A stretch of 64,000 nucleotides of DNA from NCBI RefSeq assembly GCF_017565645.3, contig NZ_CP086136.1, forward strand, positions 9,655,501 to 9,719,500, in the 5' to 3' direction. The notes beneath the pieces are model-generated. The model worked only from the letters and a program-made list of their open reading frames with translations. It ran no database searches and was not told where the DNA came from. The DNA comes from Bradyrhizobium barranii subsp. barranii (GTDB taxonomy: Bacteria > Pseudomonadota > Alphaproteobacteria > Rhizobiales > Xanthobacteraceae). Positions 14,873-22,317 of this stretch are shown here, in pieces. The position numbers and the translations under genes were made by a program. The stretch's first letter is position 1. Each line of letters opens with the position of its first letter.

Positions 14873-14974
14873 CGGCTGAGTCCGGGCCTGCGCTTGATTG
14901 CGGCACAGCTCGATGCCGGAGCCGAGCGCTCTCGGGTCGAGTCCGTGGTTTCATCATGCACAGAGACTTGGATC

Positions 14975-15008
14975 AACCGGCTCCGGTTAAGGACGCCGGT
15001 TGTTTTTT
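14975..15008 (+). terminator. Rho-independent terminator after replication module
   Basis: AACCGGC (14975-14981) pairs with GCCGGTT (14995-15001) around a 13-base loop and is followed by a run of Ts to 15008. It closes the rightward early operon about 100 bases after its last gene and marks the border with the AT-richer cargo segment. Confidence 0.8.
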
Positions 15009-15258
15009 CGTACCGAGGTTTTGACTCCCCCTTGTACTAGATGCCGTAATGGGCCCTGCTCCGAGCGAGGGGCGATGATGGTGGTTGTCCCCGGATAGAT
15101 GATGAAACAGGGTCACGGCGTTGAGTCGGCGCGTACTCGTAATCCTTCGTCCGCTTCGCTCCGATACCGACCGTTTTTGTGACCAGCAGCAAATTACGCG
15201 AAGGGCCAGAAGGCGACATTTAGGGTTGAGGGTGAAAGGGTGGCGAAGCGCTCCGGCT
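15009..15258. other. Non-coding junction between phage and cargo segment
   Basis: About 250 bases with no convincing gene. Base composition begins to change here from the GC-rich phage pattern to the lower-GC cargo genes. The short open frames present lack ribosome binding sites. No integrase site or inverted repeat was identified. Confidence 0.5.
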
Positions 15259-16359
15259 TTATTCAAAAAGCATGAGTTCTTTTTTCTGACCTGGACCTAC
15301 CTCAACATCAGCTTTTCGGCATTGTTCATCGCCGGTTTTGCATCGTAGCACGGCGACCTTGATTCCACCTTTTTGACGATAGAGCGCGCCTTCTAGACCG
15401 GGTATCCCCACAACAACATCATTGAGATAGAGATACAGTTCATACCTGCGAGCTGAAAAGGTAATCATAGGATCATCCCTCCCGATCCCAACCGGGATGG
15501 GCACAGCATATCTTTCCTGACCGGTCTGGGCTAAGACGGAAAAAAAACTCTGCGACCACACTCGTTTAAACGGAAGCGCGATCATCATTGCTATTAAGTT
15601 GTACTTTGGAAGGATCGAATTTTTATCCAATTTCGATACGTTCGATTGCCACGCTTTTTCTGCGTCACTGAGGATATCGGTGGGTTCGTCAGCGAATGGA
15701 TCGTCATCCACTAGGAAAATCGAATAGCGCTCTCCTGGCTTCAGTACGAACACAGCCGGCTGGCAGACAGAAGAGAACTCCAGAAAGACTATTCTGACTT
15801 CGCCCTTCTGGAGGGAATGATGGCCGCTATCCGAGTGCGGATAAGTGCATACTTGACCAATATCGTTCATGAAGTTGAATGAGACTCGATTGAGCAGGCC
15901 GACTGAAATAAACACGACGAGCGCGGCGAACCCAGCCGGAATTAGCTTACCCGTCATCCACAAGTAACACTTCACCAGCCATGTTGAACGTCTCAGTTTA
16001 TTTGAAAAGCTAAGCGCTAGCCCGCGAAGCTCCTTACTCGGCCTTTCAGAAGCTACGTTTTTCGAGACTGGCTTTTCAGTGATTGGCCCTATCAAGTGTT
16101 CGGATTTCTCAGGCGACAGTTGTTCAGAATTCGTCCTTTTAGATCCGCGCCGTTTTATCAGTCGGAACACCGTGGTGATCGATAATGCTGAAAATCCAAG
16201 AAACCCTACGAGCATCGCCGCAACTACGGCAGCTGCGGTCGTTTTGAGTTCACATAAGGACGCATCCTTTTGGCAGAACGTCTCCAAATAGCGATTCAAG
16301 AACGCAGTCTGATCGGCATCCGAAACCGAGGTCCCAAAGACGTTGTATAGAACGATCAA
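15259..16359 (-). CDS. Membrane protein partner of the DUF2235 hydrolase
   Basis: A 366-residue protein. Hydrophobic segments lie at about residues 44-68 (AAVVAAMLVGFLGFSALSIT) and 141-160 (LIPAGFAALVVFISVGLL); between them is a polar linker and after them a beta-rich domain of about 200 residues, probably extracytoplasmic. Cysteines occur in pairs (CTYPH..., CQPAV, CKTGDEQC). Its ATG overlaps the stop of the DUF2235 gene, so the two form an operon. Base use is clearly more AT-rich than in the phage genes. It could anchor, regulate or protect against the hydrolase; none of this is proven. Confidence 0.7.
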   Translation of the reverse strand: MIVLYNVFGTSVSDADQTAFLNRYLETFCQKDASLCELKTTAAAVVAAMLVGFLGFSALSITTVFRLIKRRGSKRTNSEQLSPEKSEHLIGPITEKPVSKNVASERPSKELRGLALSFSNKLRRSTWLVKCYLWMTGKLIPAGFAALVVFISVGLLNRVSFNFMNDIGQVCTYPHSDSGHHSLQKGEVRIVFLEFSSVCQPAVFVLKPGERYSIFLVDDDPFADEPTDILSDAEKAWQSNVSKLDKNSILPKYNLIAMMIALPFKRVWSQSFFSVLAQTGQERYAVPIPVGIGRDDPMITFSARRYELYLYLNDVVVGIPGLEGALYRQKGGIKVAVLRCKTGDEQCRKADVEVGPGQKKELMLFE

Positions 16360-18209
16360 AAGTAAGGTGGTAGACGCGGCCGCAGACCACGGGCGCCTCT
16401 TCGCCGCAACCTGAGACTGGTCTCAAACCACGGCCCGCGACCCTCACGCCAGTGGGTGTTGTAATATGCGAACGAACGGTCAGCGATGCGACGATCGATC
16501 AGCTTGCCCCACAAAATGCATGCAACAAGCAATGCCGACAATATAAGAAAATTACTCGGGTCCTCTCTCAACGCTTTTAACCAAGGAGACAACCCGCTTG
16601 GAAGAGCGGAACTTAGAGCGTCCGACAGCAAGCTGACGAATGGTCGCAAAAACCATTGAGCCACGAGCGTGGCAACGATAAAGAAAAACCCGAAAGCCGC
16701 AACAAGCATCTCAAAAACATGCCAACTCGTCAGCACCGAGTACACTGGGGAGACAACAAGCGCGATAGAGATAACCAATGTCGCAAAATAGGAAACGCGA
16801 CGCCACCAAACGGTATCCCAAGTCAATTCTTGAAAGTGAAGATCCGGGCATCTGATGTTTTCTATTACATCAGCTCCTTCCGATACCGTACCGATCTTTA
16901 GATATGCCTTTCCGAAATCGTTCAATCCCGCGTAGGCATCCAATGAAAAGATGTTCTGTTCAACTCCCGAATATGCTCGAACATCTTCCCAATGCTCTTC
17001 GACAACGATGCGGGCCGGGTCGCAACCTGCCGGAAGCGTAACAGGCGCATAAGCATCTGTACCCGTCGCTATTCGAACGAGCACGCTTTCGTGAATTTTC
17101 GGAAATGGGATGTACGCTGACTGCTTGTCACGTGGTGGCGCGAAATGACGTGGCTCGTACCTGTAGTAGCTGGCAAACCCGGCTCTAGAGTCGTAGAGCC
17201 GCCCACACGGTTGCGCTTTCTGTTGTATCTCCTGTATTGCGGATTGGCTGAATGCTAGGCCAGCCTTTGTTGCCTCTTTCAACATCCAGTTCAAAGGAAC
17301 TAAACTCATCGCATCATCGGGATAACCACCACCAACGTTGGCGTGCACCCCTGCAAAGAACACCTGCGTTAGCTTTTCGTCGTCAGTGCTCGTAGGGAGT
17401 TGTTCAAGGCTATTCCAACTTTGTTCACTCTCGTCCCATAGCAAGGGATGGAAAGTCGTTCGCTTATCATCGATTCCAATAGCGTGACACGCTTTATCTA
17501 TGCGGTCGGCTTGGAACTGCGAGTCCTCAAGTGCCAAGGGCCATATGTAGCGGTCGATGCCCTGTTTGAGTTCGTCGATTGGTATTCCGTATGCATCGAC
17601 CGTATCCCATACACCCACGAACTTAATTTTGATGTTTGGATGTACATCAAAGCTTTTTCTTCTAATGAAGAAGTCACGGAACGCGCGTCCTAACGTTGCC
17701 AAGCCAAAGCGAGTTCTACGCTCTCTCCTGAAGTCTCGATAAAGTTGCCTGGCCTTCCGCCTAAGATCATCGCTTGAGTCGAAGTCCTTCACTAGGCCCT
17801 GCGACAAAATGAATTTAAGCAAAATTCGGACAGTGAATGCTCCGCGACTGAAACCGAATGCATAGATTTCGTCGGCGGGTCTTTTTTTGTTGGCCGGTTG
17901 ATAGTTGCGGCAAATGAACACGTAGAGGTCCAGAACGTTGCGCTTCAATCCCCATCCAACGGCGCCGCCTAGCATTGCGAGGAGCTTGTAGTTCGATGAT
18001 CCTACACCATCATCGTATCGAGCAACTTGTCTGCTTTCTCCAGAAAGATCTAAAGCTTGGTAAAGTCGCCAGACGTTCGTCTTGAATATCTTGGCGGCGC
18101 TGTTGCCTGTCCCGTCTGACAGGACAATGATTTTCCTGACCTTCAAGGCGCGCCTCCCTTCCCATGGTAAAGCCACTACAGCCCGGGCAAGATCGTCATA
18201 CGAGCCCAC
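16356..18209 (-). CDS. DUF2235 (T6SS Tle1-like) alpha/beta hydrolase with membrane C-terminus
   Basis: A 617-residue protein. KIIVLSDGTGNSAAKIFKTN (about residues 26-45), the nucleophile elbow GFSRGA (119-124), FVGVWDTVDAYG and HANVGGGYPDD are the signature blocks of DUF2235, related to Tle1-type phospholipases with Ser-Asp-His catalysis. About residues 480-530 and 555-575 contain three hydrophobic segments, so the protein is membrane-tethered. ATG at 18209 is the only clear start. It is cargo within the phage: AT-richer, opposite in strand to flanking phage genes, and coupled to a second membrane protein. A phospholipase activity is inferred, not shown. Confidence 0.85.
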   Translation of the reverse strand: MGSYDDLARAVVALPWEGRRALKVRKIIVLSDGTGNSAAKIFKTNVWRLYQALDLSGESRQVARYDDGVGSSNYKLLAMLGGAVGWGLKRNVLDLYVFICRNYQPANKKRPADEIYAFGFSRGAFTVRILLKFILSQGLVKDFDSSDDLRRKARQLYRDFRRERRTRFGLATLGRAFRDFFIRRKSFDVHPNIKIKFVGVWDTVDAYGIPIDELKQGIDRYIWPLALEDSQFQADRIDKACHAIGIDDKRTTFHPLLWDESEQSWNSLEQLPTSTDDEKLTQVFFAGVHANVGGGYPDDAMSLVPLNWMLKEATKAGLAFSQSAIQEIQQKAQPCGRLYDSRAGFASYYRYEPRHFAPPRDKQSAYIPFPKIHESVLVRIATGTDAYAPVTLPAGCDPARIVVEEHWEDVRAYSGVEQNIFSLDAYAGLNDFGKAYLKIGTVSEGADVIENIRCPDLHFQELTWDTVWWRRVSYFATLVISIALVVSPVYSVLTSWHVFEMLVAAFGFFFIVATLVAQWFLRPFVSLLSDALSSALPSGLSPWLKALREDPSNFLILSALLVACILWGKLIDRRIADRSFAYYNTHWREGRGPWFETSLRLRRRGARGLRPRLPPYF

Positions 18210-18315
18210 CTGAGCACGACTCGAATAGCGGTCACCGATGAGGTTTTGTTCCTCGACAAAGCCGCCAGCTCAACTCGCCTGGAATGCTCGAAAGTAACGG
18301 TGCGTCTTGAGCGTC

Positions 18316-18429
18316 TCAACCGGACGAGCGGGTGAGACTATCACTACGCTTCTTCGCTTGTTGCGCTCGTGCGGCGACTGCCCATGCCGTCGCAGCACTG
18401 ACCCCGCCATTAACATCGCGCCGTCGCAT
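18316..18429 (-). pseudogene. Remnant of ABC-transporter substrate-binding protein N-terminus
   Basis: From ATG at 18429 the frame reads MRRRDVNGGVSAATAWAVAARAQ and ends 15 residues later. MRRR[DE]F...GGAAAAWPLAARAQQ is the highly characteristic signal peptide of a large bradyrhizobial substrate-binding family, so this is the truncated start of such a gene, together with part of its usual leader upstream. It shows that chromosomal sequence was captured in the cargo segment. The rest of 18210-18684 holds no gene I can support. Confidence 0.6.
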
Positions 18430-18684
18430 GCGGCCTCTCCCTGCAAGGACCACGCCTGTAGGCGGACGAGAGCTTAGCACTTTCCTACTACGGCCGCTCC
18501 GGGTCATTCGCGACGGGGGCGCGCCGCCAGCAAGCCCGGCCATGTCCGCTATGCCCGGATGGCGACCAACTTTCGCAGCGCAGCGAGATGACGCGAATGG
18601 GATGGACCGGCCGCGCTCCCGCCCGGCTCGACCGTGCAATGGAAGCGGGCATCGAGGCGCTTTAATAGCGCGGTGCTCATGTGA

Positions 18685-19053
18685 TCAGTCATCATTCCAT
18701 ATGCATACCGTAATGCTGTCACCATCAGCGACCTCGTACTGGCCGAATTCTTCTTTGTCGGCAAATACTTCAATAAAGATCGTTTCGGTTGTCGTAAGAG
18801 TCCGAAAGTTGAAGTGAGCCTCACCCTCGTCGTCGGTATAGCCAGTGCCGCTGTCACCGAAAATACCAGAAGACACGTAGACCTTGATACCGGACACGGT
18901 ATTATCATTGCCATCCACGACTCTAATGGTGAAGTGATGGTCCGTCAGCCCTGTATCTTCTGACTCCTCTTCTTCCTCTTCTTCTGACTCCTCTTCTTCT
19001 GCCTCTTCTTCTGATTCTGACTCTTCTGCCTCGTCTGACTTTATCTCAGTCAT
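18685..19053 (-). CDS. Acidic Ser/Glu-tract protein with beta-sandwich domain
   Basis: A 122-residue protein. Residues 5-35 are almost entirely Glu and Ser (encoded by an imperfect GAA/GAG/TCA repeat). Residues about 38-122 look like one carboxypeptidase-regulatory/Ig-like beta-sandwich (FTIRVVDGNDNTVSGIKVYV, then TDDEGEAHFNF and a DGDSITVCIW end). There is no signal peptide. The lower GC matches the DUF2235 operon rather than the phage. Its function is unknown. Confidence 0.7.
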   Translation of the reverse strand: MTEIKSDEAEESESEEEAEEEESEEEEEEESEDTGLTDHHFTIRVVDGNDNTVSGIKVYVSSGIFGDSGTGYTDDEGEAHFNFRTLTTTETIFIEVFADKEEFGQYEVADGDSITVCIWNDD

Positions 19054-19134
19054 TCCTTATCTCCGAGTAGGTGCCGTCCGGGATGTGGTTGGAATCTGGA
19101 GTGGCGCAATCTTCGACATCGTGAGGCTATCTGG

Positions 19135-19260
19135 TTACGCGGCGAGGTCAATTGGCTGATCGATGGGCTTTGTGGCGAGGGTTTTCCAGCCATCGACCTT
19201 GCGCATGTTGATCTGGCCGGAAGCGAGCAAGGCCCAGAACAACATTACTGCAGTGTCGGC
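19135..19260 (-). pseudogene. Transposase C-terminal remnant
   Basis: On the minus strand the frame ending at TAA 19135-19137 reads WALLASGQINMRKVDGWKTL and continues ATKPIDQPIDLAA. I recognise this as the C-terminal end of transposases common in Rhizobiales, where a KVDGWQTLA...DQPIDLAA ending recurs. Upstream the similarity stops abruptly, so the body of the element is gone. It marks the right edge of the cargo segment. Confidence 0.5.
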
Positions 19261-19303
19261 TGATGGCAGCACCGTTCTTCGGGCGGGATGTCGGGCAGTT
19301 TGG

Positions 19304-19497
19304 TCACAGCAGCTCCTGCGCCCGCTTGAATGCAGCTTCCTTGCTCAGCCGTCCGTTGATGGCGCGTCGCCCGACGTTCTTGCAGCGATGTGTTCGTCGG
19401 TCATGGGCCGACCGCCAAGATAGGCTTCGACTGCTGATCGTAGCGCGCCGCTGGTCTCGTGCATCCAATAGCCGGGGATCATCGCCTGCATCTCCAT
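19304..19497 (-). pseudogene. Frameshifted or fused small phage gene
   Basis: ATG at 19497 starts a frame beginning MEMQAMIPGYWMHETSGALR with GGRPMTDEHIA, the style of a small phage protein normally followed by MRAYLRQWI. Here it runs off into a short unrelated tail, while an adjacent frame ends with a natural-looking GRLSKEAAFKRAQELL. I infer a deletion or frameshift that joined the start of one gene to the end of another. Confidence 0.45.
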
Positions 19498-19817
19498 GAT
19501 CTGCCGCCGCGCGTGACCACCTTGTGCATGCCGTGGCGTGTGCAGATGTTACGTTCCGCGTGGCGGCGGGCACTTACAATCGCCCCGACAGTTTGATGCA
19601 CGTCAGTTCGTGCAGCCGCCACTTGCACCGGAGCCTCGACCGGCTCTGGAATGGTCACCGCCGCCGCAGCGAGCGGCAGCCGGTCGGCTTTCGGTGCCGC
19701 TGCCGCTTCCGGTAGCCAGCGCTCCGCAACCACATCAGGGGCCGGCGCTGCCGGGTGGGGCGGGTCGCGCTGCGAGGCCGGCGCATCGATGGCCTTGTCG
19801 CGACCGCGCTCGAACAA
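19479..19817 (-). CDS. Hypothetical phage protein
   Basis: A 112-residue protein: an Ala/Pro-rich N-terminal 70 residues and a conserved-looking C-terminus (AERNICTRHGMHKVVTRGGR then SWRCRR) with Cys and His residues. It overlaps the next minus-strand start by 19 bases. The C-terminal motif is familiar from rhizobial phage proteins of unknown function. It lies just below a terminator and so must have its own promoter or depend on read-through. Confidence 0.5.
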   Translation of the reverse strand: MFERGRDKAIDAPASQRDPPHPAAPAPDVVAERWLPEAAAAPKADRLPLAAAAVTIPEPVEAPVQVAAARTDVHQTVGAIVSARRHAERNICTRHGMHKVVTRGGRSWRCRR

Positions 19818-19840
19818 AAAAAACCGGCACTGCTGCCGGG
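19816..19840 (-). terminator. Rho-independent terminator (minus strand)
   Basis: On the minus strand CCGGCA and TGCCGG (19834-19839 and 19824-19829) form a perfect 6-bp stem with a 4-base loop, followed by eight Ts (19816-19823). It ends the 22.6-19.9 kb leftward unit just after the decayed secreted-protein gene. Confidence 0.8.
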
Positions 19841-19874
19841 GTTTATCAGGCGATTAGAACTTGTGAACGCTGCC

Positions 19875-20291
19875 TCAGCGCACGATCATCTTGTAGGCGA
19901 GCAAGTTCGGATAGATGATCAGCACCTTGAAGCTGTCCGGGCCGACATAGCCGTCGCTTGATTTGTAGAAGAGCGAAGTGCCGGACATCTGCTTGTCGTT
20001 GCACTTGGCGAATTTGCTGTCCGGCTTGTAGGTCGGGAAGCCCCCACAAGTTCCGGTTTCAAATGCCCCGTGCTCCGGTGCTTCCACGGTTCGCACAATG
20101 GCGTTGCCCAAGGATGTGCAATCCGGGTTGGACGCATATGCGAAGAACACCTTCAGCTTGGTGCCGGATGCAACGTCGGCTCTGCTCTTCCTTCTTCAGG
20201 CTCCAGCAACGAGTTCTTCCTTGGTCCAGTCGCCCGCATAGGCAGATGTCGTAAGCAGCGCGAGCGCTGCCGCAGTCAGTAGTCGTTTCAT
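19875..20291 (-). pseudogene. Secreted small protein interrupted by an in-frame stop
   Basis: ATG at 20291 starts a signal peptide (MKRLLTAAALALLTTSAYAG) followed by DWTKEELVAGA and then TGA. The same frame resumes at once and stays open for over 100 codons to 19875 (TKLKVFFAYASNPDCTSLGN through SSDGYVGPDSFKVLII). The whole would be a periplasmic protein of about 138 residues ending in a cadherin-like strand. Either a nonsense mutation or a local indel has broken it; translation could restart at GTG 20150. Confidence 0.55.
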
Positions 20292-20326
20292 TTGCTTGGT
20301 CAACTTTCAGGTTTACCGGGCGACAC

Positions 20327-20398
20327 CATTGCCGCCCGTACTGGCTCAAGCCCGGTAGGCAAAGCCGCCGGGCAAGAGCGCGCCGTTGATGGAGATCG
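20327..20398 (-). repeat. Intergenic hairpin element, copy E
   Basis: This spacer closely resembles the one at 21230-21303: both contain GCCGCCC, ACTGGCTCA, GCCCGGTA, GCCGGGCAAGAGCG and GCCGTTGATGGAGATC in the same order. On the minus strand the GCCCGG and CCGGGC blocks can pair. It lies just after the stop of the DUF4314 gene and before the next start. One of five related spacers in this cluster. Confidence 0.6.
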
Positions 20399-20605
20399 TC
20401 AGGGGATTTTCACCGCACGATCTGGTGGCACCACCATCGACAGCGTGCGGCCATTGTCCCATCGCACCGGGACATTCCAGCTGTCTTCGAAGAAGGTCGG
20501 CTCTCCATTGACCGTGCCCTCGGTCCCAGGCGGGATCGGAGCCGGATCGTCGATCATGGCGATCAGGCGAATGCGGTCGCCTGATCGAAATGGACCAGAC
20601 TTCAT
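20399..20605 (-). CDS. DUF4314 domain protein
   Basis: A 68-residue protein from ATG at 20605. GDRIRLIAMIDDPAPIPPGT then EGTVNG and WNVPVRWDNGRTLSMV match DUF4314, a small SH3-like barrel found in phage and plasmid proteins of unknown function. Short and complete. Preceded (minus strand) by a secreted-protein gene 8 bases away. Confidence 0.8.
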   Translation of the reverse strand: MKSGPFRSGDRIRLIAMIDDPAPIPPGTEGTVNGEPTFFEDSWNVPVRWDNGRTLSMVVPPDRAVKIP

Positions 20606-20613
20606 CGCAGCTC

Positions 20614-21066
20614 TCACTTTGTTGCCCGCAACGCCGCAACCTTCTGAGTGAAGTTTGCGGCCATGGAGACGGCGGTGCCGTAAGACACCGGCTCGCCTGG
20701 GTGGCCCTCCGCAAGCGGTCCCATGTCGCACATGATCCCGTCGAGCACAGTTGCCATCTCAGTGGTCGAGCTTTTGTTCACGTAGGGATCGAGCTTGTGC
20801 AGCACTTCGGCGATGGCTGGCAGCACTTCCTTCTCGTCGTCGGAGAGCGAGAGGCTGTCGACCGTCCACCCCTTCACGCTGTCTTTGTGACCCCGGCAAG
20901 GGACGCGCATCGCGTCCAATCGCGCGAGGGACAGATCGGGCCGATGATTGGCCTTCGGCGCGGCGCTCTCTTTCGCTGCGGTCTGAGTAGGCTTGTTGTC
21001 GTGGCTCGTCGCAAAACCGGCCAGCAGCACGACACCGGCAAAGGCGATCAATCTTCCAACTTTCAT
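20614..21066 (-). CDS. Secreted hypothetical protein
   Basis: A 150-residue protein with an N-terminal signal (MKVGRLIAFAGVVLLAGFAT), a short low-complexity linker rich in Lys/Ala/Pro, and a 100-residue domain with two cysteines (VPCRGH and IMCDMG). Such small periplasmic proteins are frequent prophage cargo. Function unknown. A second signal-peptide fragment immediately upstream overlaps its start region. Confidence 0.6.
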   Translation of the reverse strand: MKVGRLIAFAGVVLLAGFATSHDNKPTQTAAKESAAPKANHRPDLSLARLDAMRVPCRGHKDSVKGWTVDSLSLSDDEKEVLPAIAEVLHKLDPYVNKSSTTEMATVLDGIMCDMGPLAEGHPGEPVSYGTAVSMAANFTQKVAALRATK

Positions 21067-21205
21067 AATTTGGACCTTTGGTCGCTGCGACCATCGGGCC
21101 TGAGCAGGTCAGGATTTGCGTGCCGTCTGTCACGGCACCGTCTGCGTGCGCTGCCAGCGTCGAAACGGCCAGCGCCGCCGCTGCGAGTAGAGTTTTCAGT
21201 TTCAT
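21061..21205 (-). pseudogene. Truncated secreted-protein fragment
   Basis: ATG at 21205 opens with MKLKTLLAAAALAVSTLAAH, a signal peptide, then DGAVTDGTQILTCSGPMVAA. By about residue 48 the sequence turns into the out-of-frame shadow of the next gene. I infer that the front of one secreted protein has been fused by deletion to the start of another. The open frame continues to 20759 only by chance of high GC. Confidence 0.45.
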
Positions 21206-21225
21206 TTGCGTGCTCCATGTTGATT

Positions 21226-21303
21226 GACAGCGAATGCCGCCCTCACTGGCTCAGGCCCGGTAAGCTTTCGCTGCCGGGCAAGAGCGTGCCGTTGATGGAG
21301 ATC
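21226..21303 (-). repeat. Intergenic hairpin element, copy D
   Basis: It shares most of its length with the spacer at 20327-20398. On the minus strand it follows the stop of the DUF3489 gene and precedes the next start, with GCCCGG/CCGGGC pairing blocks. No T-run follows the stem, so it is not a standard terminator. Confidence 0.6.
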
Positions 21304-21323
21304 AAGGCTGGGTGGGCGGCCGA

Positions 21324-21635
21324 TCAGGCCAGCTTGTAGGAAGTGACGCCGTCCTCGCGGGTGCGCTCGGCTTTCGCGCCGTTCGGCAGCCGGGTGAGCG
21401 CGGCGCGCAGCGTGTGCGCCTGCCAGCCCAGGGCTTCGCACATCTTCTCGACCGTCGAGCCCTTGCCGCCAAGCAGATCGAGCAGCATCGCCGTCTTCGA
21501 TCCAGCGCGCGGGCCCTTCGCCTGGTCGGCGTTGGCCGCAGTCTTGGAGCCGGCCTTCCTCTTGGCGACCGCCGTCTTGGCGACGCGCTTCTTCGCGGGA
21601 GCCTTCTTCGCGGCGGGTTTCTTCTTGGTAGCCAT
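21324..21635 (-). CDS. DUF3489 winged-helix protein with basic tail
   Basis: A 103-residue protein from ATG at 21635. The first 45 residues are a histone-like Lys/Ala-rich tail (KKKPAAKKAPAKKRVAKTAV). The rest (SKTAMLLDLLGGKGSTVEKM then LGWQAHTLRAALTRL, ending DGVTSYKLA) matches DUF3489, a winged helix-like domain. It probably binds DNA non-specifically or as a regulator. Complete length for the family. Confidence 0.8.
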   Translation of the reverse strand: MATKKKPAAKKAPAKKRVAKTAVAKRKAGSKTAANADQAKGPRAGSKTAMLLDLLGGKGSTVEKMCEALGWQAHTLRAALTRLPNGAKAERTREDGVTSYKLA

Positions 21636-21676
21636 GTCAATTCTCCTGTTTACGCGGCGACCGGAAGGTCCCGCTG

Positions 21677-21740
21677 TACTGCCCCGAGCCCAGAAACCCT
21701 TTCGGGTGCTGGGCAACGGGCAGCCAGGAGGCTGCGGTTA
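21677..21740 (-). repeat. Intergenic hairpin element, copy B
   Basis: Directly after the stop of the 21738-21962 gene (minus strand) come two hairpins: GCAGCC/GGCTGC (21730-21735 with 21720-21725), then GCCCAG/CTGGGC (21709-21714 with 21688-21693). The same two-hairpin design recurs after the 22050 and, in variant form, the 22375 gene. Confidence 0.65.
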
Positions 21741-21962
21741 GGCGATGATGTTATTGGCGACGTGCCACTCGCCGTTTTCGCGCTTCTTGAGCACCGCCAC
21801 TCGAAAGGTGGTGACGCGCTGGCCGGTGATGACCGAGTCCATCATGTGGACGTATTGGGCGATGACCGCTTCGCCATGCAGGTTGGTGGACCACACTTCG
21901 GTCTCGCCTGCCGTATGGCTCGCCTTGATCAGCGCCGCGATGGCGGCTTTGGTCGGGGACAT
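21738..21962 (-). CDS. Small hypothetical protein
   Basis: A 74-residue protein from ATG at 21962, with a GTAGGAGCT ribosome binding site. Sequence MSPTKAAIAALIKASHTAGE then a beta-rich half (TTFRVAVLKKRENGEWHVAN). It may be a small cone-shaped or KH-like fold, but no family is assigned. The upstream spacer carries hairpin element A. Confidence 0.6.
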   Translation of the reverse strand: MSPTKAAIAALIKASHTAGETEVWSTNLHGEAVIAQYVHMMDSVITGQRVTTFRVAVLKKRENGEWHVANNIIA

Positions 21963-21990
21963 TCGATAGCTCCTACTTGTTGATCTTCTC

Positions 21991-22052
21991 ACTGCCCCGA
22001 GCCCAGAACCCTTTCGGGGCTGGGCGTTTCGGGCAGCCAGGAGGCTGCGTTA
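21991..22052 (-). repeat. Intergenic hairpin element, copy A
   Basis: It begins at the stop codon of the 22050-22295 gene and carries the GCAGCC/GGCTGC and GCCCAG/CTGGGC hairpins seen in copy B, with nearly identical sequence over 50 bases. The next gene's ribosome binding site follows about 25 bases later. Confidence 0.65.
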
Positions 22053-22295
22053 GTCCTTGCGTCTTTCCTTCGCGGCCCGCTCGTTGAGGGCCTGGCGCGC
22101 CTTCGCCTTGCGGGCGAACGCGCGGGCTGCGTAGTCCATGTCGACCCAGAGGCCGCCGCGCTCGGTAAAGAAGAACCCCTGCTCATCGAGCGTGGGAGTG
22201 TTCGGACCGAAGACCTCGTAGGCTTCCACGTTGCTGTAGGCATGCGTCTCGGTGTAGTTGCCGCTGCCGAAAAACATGAAGTGGCGGGTCGTCAT
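22050..22295 (-). CDS. Small hypothetical phage protein
   Basis: An 81-residue protein starting MTTRHFMFFGSGNYTETHAY with a GGAGCT ribosome binding site. The N-terminal half has beta character, while the C-terminal 30 residues are a basic helix (ARAFARKAKARQALNERAAK). No family recognised. Confidence 0.65.
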   Translation of the reverse strand: MTTRHFMFFGSGNYTETHAYSNVEAYEVFGPNTPTLDEQGFFFTERGGLWVDMDYAARAFARKAKARQALNERAAKERRKD

Positions 22296-22317
22296 TCGTT
22301 AGCTCCTGCTGTTGTTT

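Noticed and set aside
18549..18914. 121-codon minus-strand frame overlapping the acidic protein gene
   Set aside because: It is a shifted reading of the better-supported Ser/Glu beta-sandwich gene and lacks a start site.
20195..20200. Selenocysteine reading of the in-frame TGA in the secreted-protein gene
   Set aside because: No SECIS-like hairpin is evident and nearby genes also show decay, so a nonsense mutation or indel is simpler.
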